A DNA stretch of 64,000 bases from Amarolinea aalborgensis (GTDB lineage Bacteria; Chloroflexota; Anaerolineae; SSC4; Amarolineaceae), in assembly GCF_900491745.1 (NCBI RefSeq), contig NZ_UETR01000002.1:248001-312000 (forward strand), given 5' to 3'. Below, piece by piece: positions 1-9,069 of this stretch. A program made the translations under genes and the position numbers. Within the stretch, counting starts at the first letter, position 1, and each line of letters starts with the position of its first letter. The notes under the pieces were generated by a model, which did no database searches, was not told the origin of the DNA, and saw nothing but the letters and a program-made list of their open reading frames with translations.

Positions 1-353
1 CTCTTCAGATTCGTGGTGATCACGGCGTCCCAATCGGCCTCTTTCATCATCATGATCAGATTATCGCGTGTCGTGCCGGCGTTGTTCACCAGGATGTCAA
101 TGCGACCGTAGGCGCTGAGCGTCGCCTTGACCAGCGCGGCCGCTTCCTCCACCACACTCACATCGGCCTGCACCACGAGGGCCTCTCCGCCGGCTGCTTT
201 GATCTCAGCCGCCAGCGCGACCGACGCGTCGGCGCTGGCGCGATGATTGATCACTACCTTGGCTCCGCGCGCGGCCAACAGCCGCGCCACGGCCGCTCCA
301 ATGCCGCGCGAAGCGCCGGTGACAATGGCCACTTGACCGTCAAGCGAGTTCAC
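1..353 (-). CDS. fabG: 3-oxoacyl-ACP reductase FabG (partial, N-terminal part)
   Basis: NADPH-dependent short-chain dehydrogenase that reduces 3-oxoacyl-ACP in fatty-acid elongation. About 117 codons are visible; the 3' end lies beyond the left edge. The Rossmann signature GASRGIG sits near residue 13 and the NNAG motif near residue 90, both standard for the family. I chose the GTG at 351-353 because a GGAGGAAA ribosome-binding site lies 7 nt upstream. It follows fabD by 23 bp on the same strand, so the two are probably co-transcribed. The catalytic Tyr-Lys region is outside the window, so the FabG call rests on the N-terminal half and on the fabD neighbour. Confidence 0.92.
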   Translation of the reverse strand, partial: MNSLDGQVAIVTGASRGIGAAVARLLAARGAKVVINHRASADASVALAAEIKAAGGEALVVQADVSVVEEAAALVKATLSAYGRIDILVNNAGTTRDNLIMMMKEADWDAVITTNLK

Positions 354-376
354 AGCTGCCTTTCCTCCATCAATGA

Positions 377-1321
377 CTACAGGAGCGCGCGCATCTGTTC
401 GATGCCTGCCGCATCGCCGACATTGAGCGCGCCCACATCCTTGACAATCCGTTTCACCAATCCCGTCAAAACGTTGCCCGCGCCGATCTCGATGAACAAG
501 TCAGCGCCTTCCGCAGCCATCATGCGTACAGAGTCCTCCCAGCGCACACCAGCCGTCAACTGGCCCACGAGTTCGCGGCGGATTTCCTCCACCGTGGTCA
601 AGGGCAGCGCGGTGATGTTGCTGACCACGGGCGTACGCGGGGGCCAGAGGTCAGTCGCCGTAATGGCCCGGCTCATCTCCACAGCCGCCGGCGCCATCAA
701 AGGCGAATGGGCGGCAATACTGATGGGCAGGCGGATGGATTTGCGCGCGCCGCGTGCCTTGGCAATCTCCAGAGCCTGCGCCAGCGACGCGTCATCGCCT
801 GAGATGACTACCTGACCGGGGCTGTTGTAATTGGCAACCTGCACCACGCCGCCTGTCAAGGTGCGCGCCTCGGCGCACACCGCATCTACCGCGGCGGCAT
901 CGAGCGCCAAGATGGCAGCCATGCCGCCAGGCGCCGTCTCATCAGCCTCGCCCATGAGCTGGCCGCGCAAACGCACGAGACGCAGGCCGTCGGCAAAACT
1001 GAGCACGCCCGCAGCCACCAGCGCGCTGTATTCCCCCAAACTGTGTCCGGCGACGAACTGAGCTGGTGGAGCCTGACCGAGCGCGGCTTCGATAGCGCGC
1101 CACGCCGCGATGCTGGTGACGAAGAGCGCGGGCTGCGTGTTGATGGTTTGGTTGAGCGCCTCAGCGGGGCCATTGAAGCACAGATCAGACAAGGAAAAAC
1201 CAAGCAGCTGGTCAGCTTCGGCAAAGACGGCGGCAGCCGCGGCGAGGGAGCCGGCCAGGGCCTGCCCCATGCCGACAACCTGCGAGCCTTGACCAGGGAA
1301 GATGTAGGCAATATGTGGCAT
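377..1321 (-). CDS. fabD: malonyl-CoA:ACP transacylase FabD
   Basis: Transfers malonyl from CoA to acyl carrier protein, the extender step of type II fatty-acid synthesis in the cytoplasm. The 314-residue length is normal for the family. The GQGSQ motif at residues 10-14, the nucleophile elbow GHSLG at 92-96 (Ser94) and the partner His205 are all present. It lies between rpmF and fabG in a minus-strand operon. plsX and fabH, often found between rpmF and fabD in related operons, are absent; a 247-bp gap carrying a small hairpin occupies that place. Confidence 0.96.
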   Translation of the reverse strand: MPHIAYIFPGQGSQVVGMGQALAGSLAAAAAVFAEADQLLGFSLSDLCFNGPAEALNQTINTQPALFVTSIAAWRAIEAALGQAPPAQFVAGHSLGEYSALVAAGVLSFADGLRLVRLRGQLMGEADETAPGGMAAILALDAAAVDAVCAEARTLTGGVVQVANYNSPGQVVISGDDASLAQALEIAKARGARKSIRLPISIAAHSPLMAPAAVEMSRAITATDLWPPRTPVVSNITALPLTTVEEIRRELVGQLTAGVRWEDSVRMMAAEGADLFIEIGAGNVLTGLVKRIVKDVGALNVGDAAGIEQMRALL

Positions 1322-1343
1322 AGTCGGATGTAAAGTAATCGCT

Positions 1344-1397
1344 ACGAAAGACGAAGGACGAATTTAGGCTGCCAGGCGCTGCGTTTCGTCCTTCGTC
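1344..1397. repeat. heptad-type inverted repeat between fabD and rpmF
   Basis: Two arms, GACGAAGGACGAA at 1350-1362 and its exact reverse complement at 1385-1397, are separated by 22 nt. The left side reads as 7-nt units (ACGAAAG, ACGAAGG, ACGAATT). It belongs to the set of 7-nt-period hairpins found between genes across the window. There is no clear T-tract, so it is not an obvious terminator. Confidence 0.7.
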
Positions 1398-1568
1398 ATC
1401 AAAGTGCGGCGGGTGTTCGGTTAAACCGGCGCCGCGTTGAGCATGGTCGCGCCGTAGAGGGAAAGCGTTGACGGCAGCCGTTCGGTAGGCATCAGCTTGA
1501 CCATGCCTGCATTCGCCCCCATCAGCGCCGGTCACTATCGCCGTGTTCCCCATTCGGCGTCGGCTTGC

Positions 1569-1775
1569 TTATGCGGCCGGCTTCTTCTTGTCTTTGTCTT
1601 CCTGTTTGACTACTTCGACGCCCTTGTAGTATCCGCAGCTTGGGCAAACCTGGTGCGCCATGCGCGGCGTCTTGCAGTGAGGGCACTCTACCAGGTTAGG
1701 CAGCGTGATGGCGTCGTGCGCGCGGCGGCGATGCGTGCGGCCATGCGAGAAACGACGTTTCGTTAATGGTGGCAT
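1569..1775 (-). CDS. rpmF: 50S ribosomal protein L32
   Basis: Small zinc-binding protein of the large ribosomal subunit, 68 residues. It starts with the typical MPPLTKRR-like basic segment and carries two CxxC pairs (C31/C34 and C44/C47) that would bind zinc. The ATG at 1773-1775 follows an AGGAGA ribosome-binding site; an in-frame extension upstream has no support. It lies just downstream of the yceD-family gene on the same strand, the usual pairing in bacteria. The C-terminal Lys/Asp-rich tail is slightly longer than in many homologues. Confidence 0.95.
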   Translation of the reverse strand: MPPLTKRRFSHGRTHRRRAHDAITLPNLVECPHCKTPRMAHQVCPSCGYYKGVEVVKQEDKDKKKPAA

Positions 1776-1883
1776 TGGTGAACAATCTCCTCTAGACTCT
1801 TTTGGTATCTTGTGTTTTATTCGTGAGCCCGCCGCTGGTTGCCTGCCCGTTGGGGTAATCCAGGGGCGCAGTCCCCACATACG

Positions 1884-2414
1884 TCACGTATTCAATAAAC
1901 GGCTCAAGGCCGCCCAACGTGCATCTTCAGACTCGCGTTGGCACCCACACGGGCCTTCGTTGAGATCTTGCCCGCAATTGGAGCATAGTCCCCGGCAGTC
2001 TGGCCGGCAGAGGGCGGTTGGTTCAGCCGCTAACAACAAGTCCTGACGGATGATCTCAGCCAGGTTGAGGATGTGCTGTGCATCAATCAGCAGAGCCATA
2101 TCCTCGCCAGGATCAACCGGCAACGCGGTACCCGTGAGCACGTCCACCGTGGACTTGAACTCCTCTTCGATCTCAAACCGAGTCGGCAGCTCCAACGGCC
2201 TCAAGCAGCGCTTGCACTCCATGGCCACGGTCGTCTGCAATTGGCCGGTTGCTAAAACGCCCCCCGGAATGTGCAGCATCTGAATCTGACCGGTGACCGG
2301 GGACACCAGCCGCAGCTCCGCGACCAATTCGTGGACATCTTCTTCCAGCTCATAACGTCGCGTTGCGCCAACCGGTGCTTTCAGAAGCTGGGCAACATTA
2401 AATTCCAAATCCAT
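1884..2414 (-). CDS. yceD: YceD/DUF177-family protein (23S rRNA accumulation factor)
   Basis: A 176-residue protein of the DUF177 family, which is linked to large-subunit rRNA accumulation and is almost always encoded next to rpmF, as here. The C-terminal region carries a cysteine cluster of the form CxxxCxGLCxxCGxxxN and a final CGC, which is the family signature and probably binds metal. The N-terminal half is a beta-rich domain without catalytic motifs. The function is inferred from the family and from the conserved neighbourhood, not from a recognisable active site. Confidence 0.9.
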   Translation of the reverse strand: MDLEFNVAQLLKAPVGATRRYELEEDVHELVAELRLVSPVTGQIQMLHIPGGVLATGQLQTTVAMECKRCLRPLELPTRFEIEEEFKSTVDVLTGTALPVDPGEDMALLIDAQHILNLAEIIRQDLLLAAEPTALCRPDCRGLCSNCGQDLNEGPCGCQRESEDARWAALSRLLNT

Positions 2415-2545
2415 CGGACGCTATCCATTATGAAGGGGGGACGCCATCGCGTCAGATCACACTTGACCACGGCTTGCTTGCTTATCAAGCAGCACGACAT
2501 TATAGGCGAGAGTACGCCAGGCGTCAAAATTGTTGGCTTCTGTCC

Positions 2546-2995
2546 TTAGCTGGCGCTTGGCTTCAGGACCTCGATGCCGTTGCGGACCTCCGTCAGCATC
2601 CGTTCCAGGTGTTCGCCCAGGTTCTGCAGGGAATGCACGGCGTAGTCGTCGGCATCATCGCGCAGCTGCGCCCTTTGCATTTCGGCGTCCTGCAGGAGAG
2701 CGGCGGCCCGCTGCTGCGCGGCCTGCGTGATGTCGTGTTCGTTCACCAGTTCCGCGGCGCGTGTGCGTGCACGCGCCACGATGCGGTCCGACTCCTCCTT
2801 GGCCTGGGCCAGGATGCGGTCACGTTCTTGCACCGTCCGCTGCGCTTGTTTGATCACCTCGGGCACTGTCATGCGCATCTGTTCAATCAACCGATTGAAG
2901 TCGGTTTCGCTCACCAGCAGCCGGCTGGTCAGGGGGACGCGCCAACTGCTGCGCAAAAGGTTGTCAAACTGGTCTACGAGCTGCAAAATCTCCAT
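2546..2995 (-). CDS. small coiled-coil protein of unknown function
   Basis: A 149-residue, mostly helical protein. The centre (about residues 50-120) is rich in Glu, Arg, Gln and Ala with heptad hydrophobics, resembling the stalk of ATP synthase subunit b or DivIVA-like coiled coils. No membrane segment is seen, so it is unlikely to be a true subunit b. The ATG at 2993-2995 is chosen; GGAAGG lies 12 nt upstream, and an in-frame GTG at 3002-3004 is an alternative. Related genes sit between coaD and yceD in other bacteria of this gene order, so it is probably a real but uncharacterised member of the operon. Confidence 0.75.
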   Translation of the reverse strand: MEILQLVDQFDNLLRSSWRVPLTSRLLVSETDFNRLIEQMRMTVPEVIKQAQRTVQERDRILAQAKEESDRIVARARTRAAELVNEHDITQAAQQRAAALLQDAEMQRAQLRDDADDYAVHSLQNLGEHLERMLTEVRNGIEVLKPSAS

Positions 2996-3052
2996 GCCAC
3001 TCACGATCCTTCCACTCGCTGTTACCTGCGCCACGTTGGCCGCGGGCGCAGC

Positions 3053-3550
3053 CTATGCCGCGGGCGATGCCAATCCAACGACCTTACGCTGAAGCGCCTC
3101 TTCGACATGCGCAGGCACTAGATCGCTCACCGCCCCATTCAGCAAGGCCACCTCCTTGAGAATGGTCGAGCTGAGATACAGGTATTCCAGGCTGGTCATC
3201 AGGCCAACCGTCTCAACGTTGGGCGCCAATTTTTTGTTGGTCAGCGCCAACTGGAACTCAAATTCAAAGTCAGAGATGGCGCGCAAACCGCGCACCACCA
3301 CCCGCGCGCCGACCTCGATGGCAAAATCAACCGTCAGGCAGCTGTACAACTGCACGGTCACGTTGGGAAGGTGCGCCAGGGCCTGGCGGGCCATGCGCGT
3401 GCGCTCTTCTGTGCTGAAAAGCAGGCGCTTGGCCGGCCGATCGTATAGCCCCACGATGACATGCTCAAAAAGGCTGGCCGCACGCGTGGCGATATCAATG
3501 TGTCCGTTGTGAATTGGGTCGAAGGTGCCTGGATAAAGGGCGATCGTCAT
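3053..3550 (-). CDS. coaD: phosphopantetheine adenylyltransferase CoaD
   Basis: Converts 4'-phosphopantetheine and ATP to dephospho-CoA, the penultimate step of coenzyme A synthesis. The 165-residue length is typical. The nucleotidyltransferase motif appears as HNGH at residues 14-17, RGLR at 87-90, and the second signature LSSTILKE at 126-133 (ISSTxVKE in most homologues). The gene ends the recG-coaD stretch. rsmD, often upstream of coaD, is not present between recG and coaD in this genome. Confidence 0.96.
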   Translation of the reverse strand: MTIALYPGTFDPIHNGHIDIATRAASLFEHVIVGLYDRPAKRLLFSTEERTRMARQALAHLPNVTVQLYSCLTVDFAIEVGARVVVRGLRAISDFEFEFQLALTNKKLAPNVETVGLMTSLEYLYLSSTILKEVALLNGAVSDLVPAHVEEALQRKVVGLASPAA

Positions 3551-3554
3551 GGCT

Positions 3555-6458
3555 CTAGCTTACATCTCCTTGTCCGTGCCAGAAACGTTCCAGCCGGGCT
3601 GCCAGGTTGCGATGCTCGGGCAGGCTCAGACTCGCATCCAGATCTAGCAGGTGCTGCGCTTCGGTGCGCGCCATATCCATCAGGTTGGCATCACCCAGGC
3701 TGGCCATCTGCAAGCCGGGGATGCCGCTTTGGCGCGTGCCCAGGAAATCGCCGGGGCCACGCAGCTGCAGGTCAATCTCTGCCAGTTTGAAGCCGTCTTG
3801 CGTCTGCGCCATCGCGCGCAGACGTTCGTCCTCCGTCTGATCGGTGCGCTCCACGAGCAGCAGGCAGAAGGAGGCATGTTCTCCGCGGCCCACGCGGCCG
3901 CGGAATTGGTGTAGCTGTGCCAAACCAAAGTGATTGGCGCCTTCCACCATCATCACCGTTGCGTTGGGCACGTCAATGCCTACCTCGACGACAGAGGTGG
4001 AGACCAGCACCTGGGTTTCGTTGCGCGCAAACGCCTGCATGACGGCTTCCTTTTCCTCGCCCTTCATGCGACCGTGCAGCAGGCCCAGCGTCAGCCGCGG
4101 AAAAACCTCGCGCTGCAGACGCTCATGCTCAGCCACGGCCGCCCGCGCATCCGATTGATCGGATTCCTCCACCAACGGGCAGATGACGTACGCCTGGCGG
4201 CCCTGTTCTACCTGCGTCTGGATGAAACTGTAGGCGCGTTCGCGCTCGTCAGGGTGCACGACATAGGTTTTGATCGGCTGGCGACCGGGCGGCAGTTCGT
4301 CAATGATGGACAGGTCCAAATCGCCGTACACGGTCAGCGCCAGGGAGCGCGGGATCGGCGTGGCGCTCATCACGAGCAGGTGCGGCGTCAACGCCTCGCC
4401 CTCGCCGCGCGCCGCCTGCTTGAGCGCCGCGCGTTGTTCGACGCCAAAACGCTGCTGCTCGTCCACGATGGCTAAACCCAGGTTGGCAAACCTGACGCCC
4501 TCCTGGATGAGCGCGTGCGTGCCGACGACGACCTGCGCTTCACCGCTGGCGAGTTGGGCGACGACGGCCTCTTTGTCAGTCTCCTTCAGGCTGCCGGTCA
4601 ACAGCGCCACGCTGGGCGCGGGCAGCCCTTGTTCGCCCAGGCGTGCAAAGAGGCGCGAGAGACCGACGAAGTGCTGCTCGGCCAAGATCTCGGTCGGCGC
4701 CATCATCGCCGCCTGCATTTGGTTCTGCGCAGCGATCCACATGGCCGCGGCCGCCACCACCGTCTTGCCGGAGCCGACATCGCCTTGCAGCAGGCGGCTC
4801 ATGGGGCGCAGGTCCTGCAGGTCATGCACGATTTCACCCAGCGCGCGCTCCTGCGCGGCGGTGAGCGTGAATGGCAGGCTTTCCTGGAAGCGCGCCAAAT
4901 CGGACTCGCCCATCGCCAGGCGCGGGGCCGGATGCCCGCGCCACGCCTGACGGCGACGCAGCGCGCCCAGCTGGATCAGGAAAAGCTCATTGAACGCAAG
5001 GCGGCGCCGCGCCTGGTCTAGCTGGTCGGCGCTATCTGGAAAGTGCACCTGCGCCAACGCCTTGGACAGCGACATGAGCCTCGTAGAAGCCAGGACGCGG
5101 TCGGGCAGGAAGTCCGTGATGTGACTGGCCCAGGCATCCACTACCTGTTTGATCCGTTGACGCAGCCAACGTTGACTCAAGTCTTTGGTCAACGGATACA
5201 TCGGTACCATGCGACCGGTGTGCACGAGCTCCTGGTCGAGCGGCTCCCACTGCGGGCTATTCATGACCAGGCGTCCCATGTAAAGGTCGGTTTTGCCGCT
5301 GAGGGCCAGCACGCGACCGGCCTTGACCTGGTTTTTGACATACGGATTGTACCAGGTCACCTGCATCGTACCGCTGCCGTCAGCCACAATGGCTTGAATG
5401 ACCCGGCGGCCGTTGAATTGAAGGCGCTCCTGCACTTCCCAGACGGTGGCGAGAATAGTCACCTCTTCGTCGCGGGTCAGCGAAGCGATGGGCTTGAGGC
5501 GGCTGTAATCCACATAGCGATGCGGGAAATGCCACAGCAAGTCTTCGACTGTCGTAATGTTCAAGCGCGCCAACAGCTCAGCATAGTGGGGGCCGATGCT
5601 GGGCAGGCTGGTCACTTGCGCCTGTAGGCCCAGGTTGATCTCGCTGTTGGCGAGGCCGCGCGCCCGGCGCGTGGGCGGGCGGCGCTCGGGAACCGGATGG
5701 GGCGGCGCGCTCGATCGCGGCGCGCGTTCGGGCGCGCCCGATTTGGCCGGCGGCGCTGGCCTGGCGGGCGGCTGCTTCTGTCCACCCTTGGCTGGGGCGC
5801 TCGGCCGCGCGGGCGGGGATGACTTCGCCGCGGGCTTGTCCGGCGCCTTGGCTGGTTTGATTTGCGGCTGGCTTGGCCGCTCGCTGGCCGCGGGAGTTTG
5901 ACGTGGAGGCGCGGGCTTGTTCTTTTCTGGCGCTGCGCCGCGACCTGGCTGCGCCTCAGGCTGTGCACGCTGCGGAGCTTGCGGCCGCGGCGCCTGCGGT
6001 GAGGCTGACTGAGCCTTGGCCCCGGCGGTCGGAGGTGGGTTCCCCTCAGGCTCCTGGCTCGCCGTGGTTGGGCGCTGTTCGCTTGGACGCGGGGCAACGC
6101 CCGCCGGGGGCTGCGCCTGCTGCCTGTTTCCTGGGCTGTCCTCAGACGGCCGCGGCGGGCGCGCGCTATCTGGCGCAGCCGTGGCGGTTGGCATGTTCAG
6201 GCGCAGCATAATATCGTTGATCACCCGCGCGCGCGCTTCCTGGTCGGCGACGGTTGGGTAGCCGGTGAGCAGGGAGACAATCTCGCCAATCAACGGCTGG
6301 TCTTGGGGCATTTCGTGCCGTGCATCTTGTTCCCAACGCGCGGCAAACTTGTCCAGCCCGCCAATGACTGCTTTGTTGCGATAGCCCTGCCGTTTTTCCA
6401 GAGCCAGGATTTTGCTCAGACGCTCGAACGCGCCGGGCAATTCGGATTTGCTTATCAT
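3555..6458 (-). CDS. recG: ATP-dependent DNA helicase RecG with long low-complexity insert
   Basis: Branch-migrating helicase that remodels stalled replication forks. At 967 residues it is about 270 longer than the common ~690-residue form. Residues 1-95 form a helical N-terminal extension, about 95-270 are a Pro/Ala/Gln/Arg-rich linker, and the classical wedge plus two helicase domains follow. The Walker A motif GDVGSGKT lies near residue 560, a DEQQ box (DEQH in most RecG) near 664, and SATPIPR follows. N-terminal extensions are known in Chloroflexi and cyanobacterial RecG; the linker length is notable. It is tightly linked to degV (1-bp gap) and coaD. Confidence 0.96.
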   Translation of the reverse strand: MISKSELPGAFERLSKILALEKRQGYRNKAVIGGLDKFAARWEQDARHEMPQDQPLIGEIVSLLTGYPTVADQEARARVINDIMLRLNMPTATAAPDSARPPRPSEDSPGNRQQAQPPAGVAPRPSEQRPTTASQEPEGNPPPTAGAKAQSASPQAPRPQAPQRAQPEAQPGRGAAPEKNKPAPPRQTPAASERPSQPQIKPAKAPDKPAAKSSPPARPSAPAKGGQKQPPARPAPPAKSGAPERAPRSSAPPHPVPERRPPTRRARGLANSEINLGLQAQVTSLPSIGPHYAELLARLNITTVEDLLWHFPHRYVDYSRLKPIASLTRDEEVTILATVWEVQERLQFNGRRVIQAIVADGSGTMQVTWYNPYVKNQVKAGRVLALSGKTDLYMGRLVMNSPQWEPLDQELVHTGRMVPMYPLTKDLSQRWLRQRIKQVVDAWASHITDFLPDRVLASTRLMSLSKALAQVHFPDSADQLDQARRRLAFNELFLIQLGALRRRQAWRGHPAPRLAMGESDLARFQESLPFTLTAAQERALGEIVHDLQDLRPMSRLLQGDVGSGKTVVAAAAMWIAAQNQMQAAMMAPTEILAEQHFVGLSRLFARLGEQGLPAPSVALLTGSLKETDKEAVVAQLASGEAQVVVGTHALIQEGVRFANLGLAIVDEQQRFGVEQRAALKQAARGEGEALTPHLLVMSATPIPRSLALTVYGDLDLSIIDELPPGRQPIKTYVVHPDERERAYSFIQTQVEQGRQAYVICPLVEESDQSDARAAVAEHERLQREVFPRLTLGLLHGRMKGEEKEAVMQAFARNETQVLVSTSVVEVGIDVPNATVMMVEGANHFGLAQLHQFRGRVGRGEHASFCLLLVERTDQTEDERLRAMAQTQDGFKLAEIDLQLRGPGDFLGTRQSGIPGLQMASLGDANLMDMARTEAQHLLDLDASLSLPEHRNLAARLERFWHGQGDVS

Positions 6459-6459
6459 G

Positions 6460-7305
6460 CTAAATCTGACCTTCGTAAACGATCACGCCGATGGCGCTTG
6501 GCCCCAGGTGACAGGCCAGCGACGGGCTGTAGGTATACACTGGGATCTCCCGATTTGGAAGTTGATCGTGCAGGTGTGTGAGCAGCGTTTCTGTTTCGTG
6601 GTCAAAATCGTGCTGCAGAACGGCCATTTTGCGGATTTGTGAAAACTCGCCGATGAACTCGGCCAATTTTTCGGCTGCGCGCTCGCGCGTGTGGACTTTT
6701 TCGGCTGGCAGAATTTCGCCCTCTTCCACGGTGAGCATCGGCTTGATACCGAGCATGGTTCCCAACAGGGCTTGGGCTTTGCTGATGCGCCGGCTGCGTT
6801 CCAGGTAGTCAAGCGTTTCGACAAAGAATGCGCCATACAGGTGCGGCACCATGCCTCGCACCAGACGCACCACTTCATCGAGCCGCGTGCCGGCCGCCGC
6901 CGCTTCGGCCGCGGCCTCCACCAGAATGCCAAGTCCAATGGAGACCATCTGCGAATCGAGCACCATGATTCGGCAGCGGCCCAGTAGGTTGGCTGCGGCT
7001 GTGCGCGCCACCGCGCAGGTGTCATTGATGCGTGACGATACGTGCAGCGAGAGAATCTGATCGGTCTCTCGGTGCAGATGTGCATAGAGATCGGCCATTT
7101 CCTGCTGCAAAGGCGGTAAGTCCACCGGCAGCACGTTGCTGCGGTCCAAGCGTGCGAAGTAGTTGTGCGGCGTGACATCCACGCCTTCACGGCTAATGCG
7201 TTTGCCCTGTTGAATACGCAGCGGCACGACATGGATGCCTAAGCGTTCGACGACGCCAGGCGATAGTTGGGCATTGCTGTCGGTAACGATTTTTACCATT
7301 GACAC
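6460..7305 (-). CDS. DegV-family fatty-acid-binding protein (FakB-like)
   Basis: A 281-residue DegV/EDD-fold protein. The N-terminus VKIVTDSNAQL matches the family's VTDSxxDL opening, and conserved Ser and Gly-rich fatty-acid-binding segments follow. In Firmicutes such proteins (FakB) bring exogenous fatty acids to the kinase FakA, and here the gene directly follows a fakA homologue by 21 bp. A GTG start at 7303-7305 fits a GGAG site 8 nt upstream better than the ATG two codons later. The acyl-chain specificity cannot be read from the sequence. Confidence 0.9.
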   Translation of the reverse strand: MSMVKIVTDSNAQLSPGVVERLGIHVVPLRIQQGKRISREGVDVTPHNYFARLDRSNVLPVDLPPLQQEMADLYAHLHRETDQILSLHVSSRINDTCAVARTAAANLLGRCRIMVLDSQMVSIGLGILVEAAAEAAAAGTRLDEVVRLVRGMVPHLYGAFFVETLDYLERSRRISKAQALLGTMLGIKPMLTVEEGEILPAEKVHTRERAAEKLAEFIGEFSQIRKMAVLQHDFDHETETLLTHLHDQLPNREIPVYTYSPSLACHLGPSAIGVIVYEGQI

Positions 7306-7326
7306 GAGAACGACTCCAGGCTGCGA

Positions 7327-9042
7327 CTATTCGACCGAAACGATGTAGTGATAATGAGGCTGACCGCCGTTGACCATCTCAACGGCCTGTTCAGGAAACG
7401 TCTCAACGAGCAGGCCCTGCATCGCCATGGCCTCTGCTTCGTTGACAGGCTGGCCGTAGTAAACCGTGATGATTTCGCGGGCGTCGGCCTGCATCTGGCG
7501 CAGCAGTTCCAGGGCCACGTCCTGGGCATTGCGGCCATGCGCGGTCAGTACATCGTTCAGCAGCCCGATCATCTCGCCAGCTTCCACCCGAATGCCGTCG
7601 AAGGCCGCGCTGCGCACCGCCACGGTAATCTCGCCTGTCTGAATCGCGCCTAAGGCGTGGGTCATGGCCTTGATGTTGTCTTCGACGCTGTCTGAAGGCT
7701 GAAAAGCGATCAGCGCGCTGATGCCCTGTGGAATCGTCTTGCTCGGCACCACGTGGACGCGCTTGTGCGACAACTGCTTGGCCTGCTCTGCGGCCATCAC
7801 GATATTGCTGTTGTTCGGTAGGATGATGACATCCTCGGCCGGGGTAGCTTCCACGGCCGCCAGCAGTTCCTGCGTGCTCGGATTCATGGTCTGGCCGCCG
7901 GCGACGATCTGACTGGCGCCCAGGCTCTGGAATACCTGCTGCAGGCCGGCGCCTGGCGCCACCACAATGGTCGCCGTACTGGCTGCGGACGCGGGCGGCG
8001 CGCTGATTTCGGTCAGCGTGCGGCCCGCCAACGGCCCGTCGCCGCTGCCTTCGCCGTGCACAAACTCGTCGAACTGAGCGTCCATGTTCTCGACGATGAT
8101 GCGGCTCATATGGCCGACGCTGACGCCATAATTCAACGCGTGGCCTGGCTCACTGGAATGCAGATGCACCTTGACCGTATGCTGGTCGCCCACGACCAGG
8201 ACGGAGTCGCCCATGCCGGTGATGACGCGGCGAATCTCGTCTACGTCCAGGTTGTTGCCTTGCAGGATGAACTGAATGTCAAAGCCGTACTCGCCGTCCA
8301 GCGCGTCCGCATGGCCGACAAATGTCGCCTGTCGTTGGTGGTCTTGTGTCAAGCGCTCTCCTTCCAGTGCACGCGCCATGCCCTCGAGCAGGTAAAAGAG
8401 ACCCTTGCCCCCCGCATCCACCACGCCCGCCTGCGCCAGAATCGCAAGCAGGCTGGGCGTTTTCGCCACCGCTTCATCGGCCGTGTGAACGATGCGTCGA
8501 AAGACAAAACGCAGATCATGATCGAGCTGGGCGGCCTTTTCGGCCGCGTCGGCCACCAGGCGGATTACCGTGAGAATGGTGCCTTCCACCGGCTTGACAA
8601 CACCCTTGTACGCGGTGTCGGATGCCAGGCGCAGCGCATGCGCCAGTTGTGGGGCATTACACGCGGTTTGCTGCTCCAGGCCGCGCGCCATCCCGCGCAG
8701 GATCTGGGACAAAATCACGCCGGAGTTGCCGCGCGCGCCCATCAATGCACCCTGGGCCGCGGCCTGCATGATCTTGCCCAGGTGGCCGCTGTCCAGCTTG
8801 ACAATTTCCTCCCAGGCCGACTGCATGGTGAGCAGCATATTAGTGCCGGTGTCGCCGTCAGGTACAGGGAAAACGTTGAGCGCGTTGACGCTCTCATGAT
8901 GCTGCGCCAGCCAACTAAACCCGGCCTCAAGCAACAAGCGGAAATCGGCCCCATCCACACTGGTCACGATCGCGCCCTGTGGGTATTTGTCGGCCAGCGT
9001 AGGCGAAGCGGCTCGGCCGTGTTGAAAAGATGTCCCTGCCAA
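7327..9042 (-). CDS. fakA: fatty acid kinase FakA-like (DhaL domain + DegV-like)
   Basis: A 571-residue protein with the DAK2/DhaL fold at the N-terminus: the metal/nucleotide motif PDGDTGTNM at residues 61-69 and GARGNSGVILSQ at 102-113. This is followed by the middle and DegV-like C-terminal domains of FakA. In characterised systems FakA phosphorylates fatty acids held by FakB; the adjacent DegV gene supplies that partner. The apparent start is TTG at 9040-9042, eight nt after AGGAGG. The neighbouring asp23 gene upstream is also typical. Confidence 0.92.
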   Translation of the reverse strand: MAGTSFQHGRAASPTLADKYPQGAIVTSVDGADFRLLLEAGFSWLAQHHESVNALNVFPVPDGDTGTNMLLTMQSAWEEIVKLDSGHLGKIMQAAAQGALMGARGNSGVILSQILRGMARGLEQQTACNAPQLAHALRLASDTAYKGVVKPVEGTILTVIRLVADAAEKAAQLDHDLRFVFRRIVHTADEAVAKTPSLLAILAQAGVVDAGGKGLFYLLEGMARALEGERLTQDHQRQATFVGHADALDGEYGFDIQFILQGNNLDVDEIRRVITGMGDSVLVVGDQHTVKVHLHSSEPGHALNYGVSVGHMSRIIVENMDAQFDEFVHGEGSGDGPLAGRTLTEISAPPASAASTATIVVAPGAGLQQVFQSLGASQIVAGGQTMNPSTQELLAAVEATPAEDVIILPNNSNIVMAAEQAKQLSHKRVHVVPSKTIPQGISALIAFQPSDSVEDNIKAMTHALGAIQTGEITVAVRSAAFDGIRVEAGEMIGLLNDVLTAHGRNAQDVALELLRQMQADAREIITVYYGQPVNEAEAMAMQGLLVETFPEQAVEMVNGGQPHYHYIVSVE

Positions 9043-9069
9043 ACCTGGAGCCTCCTGTTGATCTCAGTG

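Noticed and set aside
1398..1568. Remnant of plsX or fabH in the gap between rpmF and fabD
   Set aside because: Translations of all frames were scanned by eye and none shows PlsX or FabH motifs.
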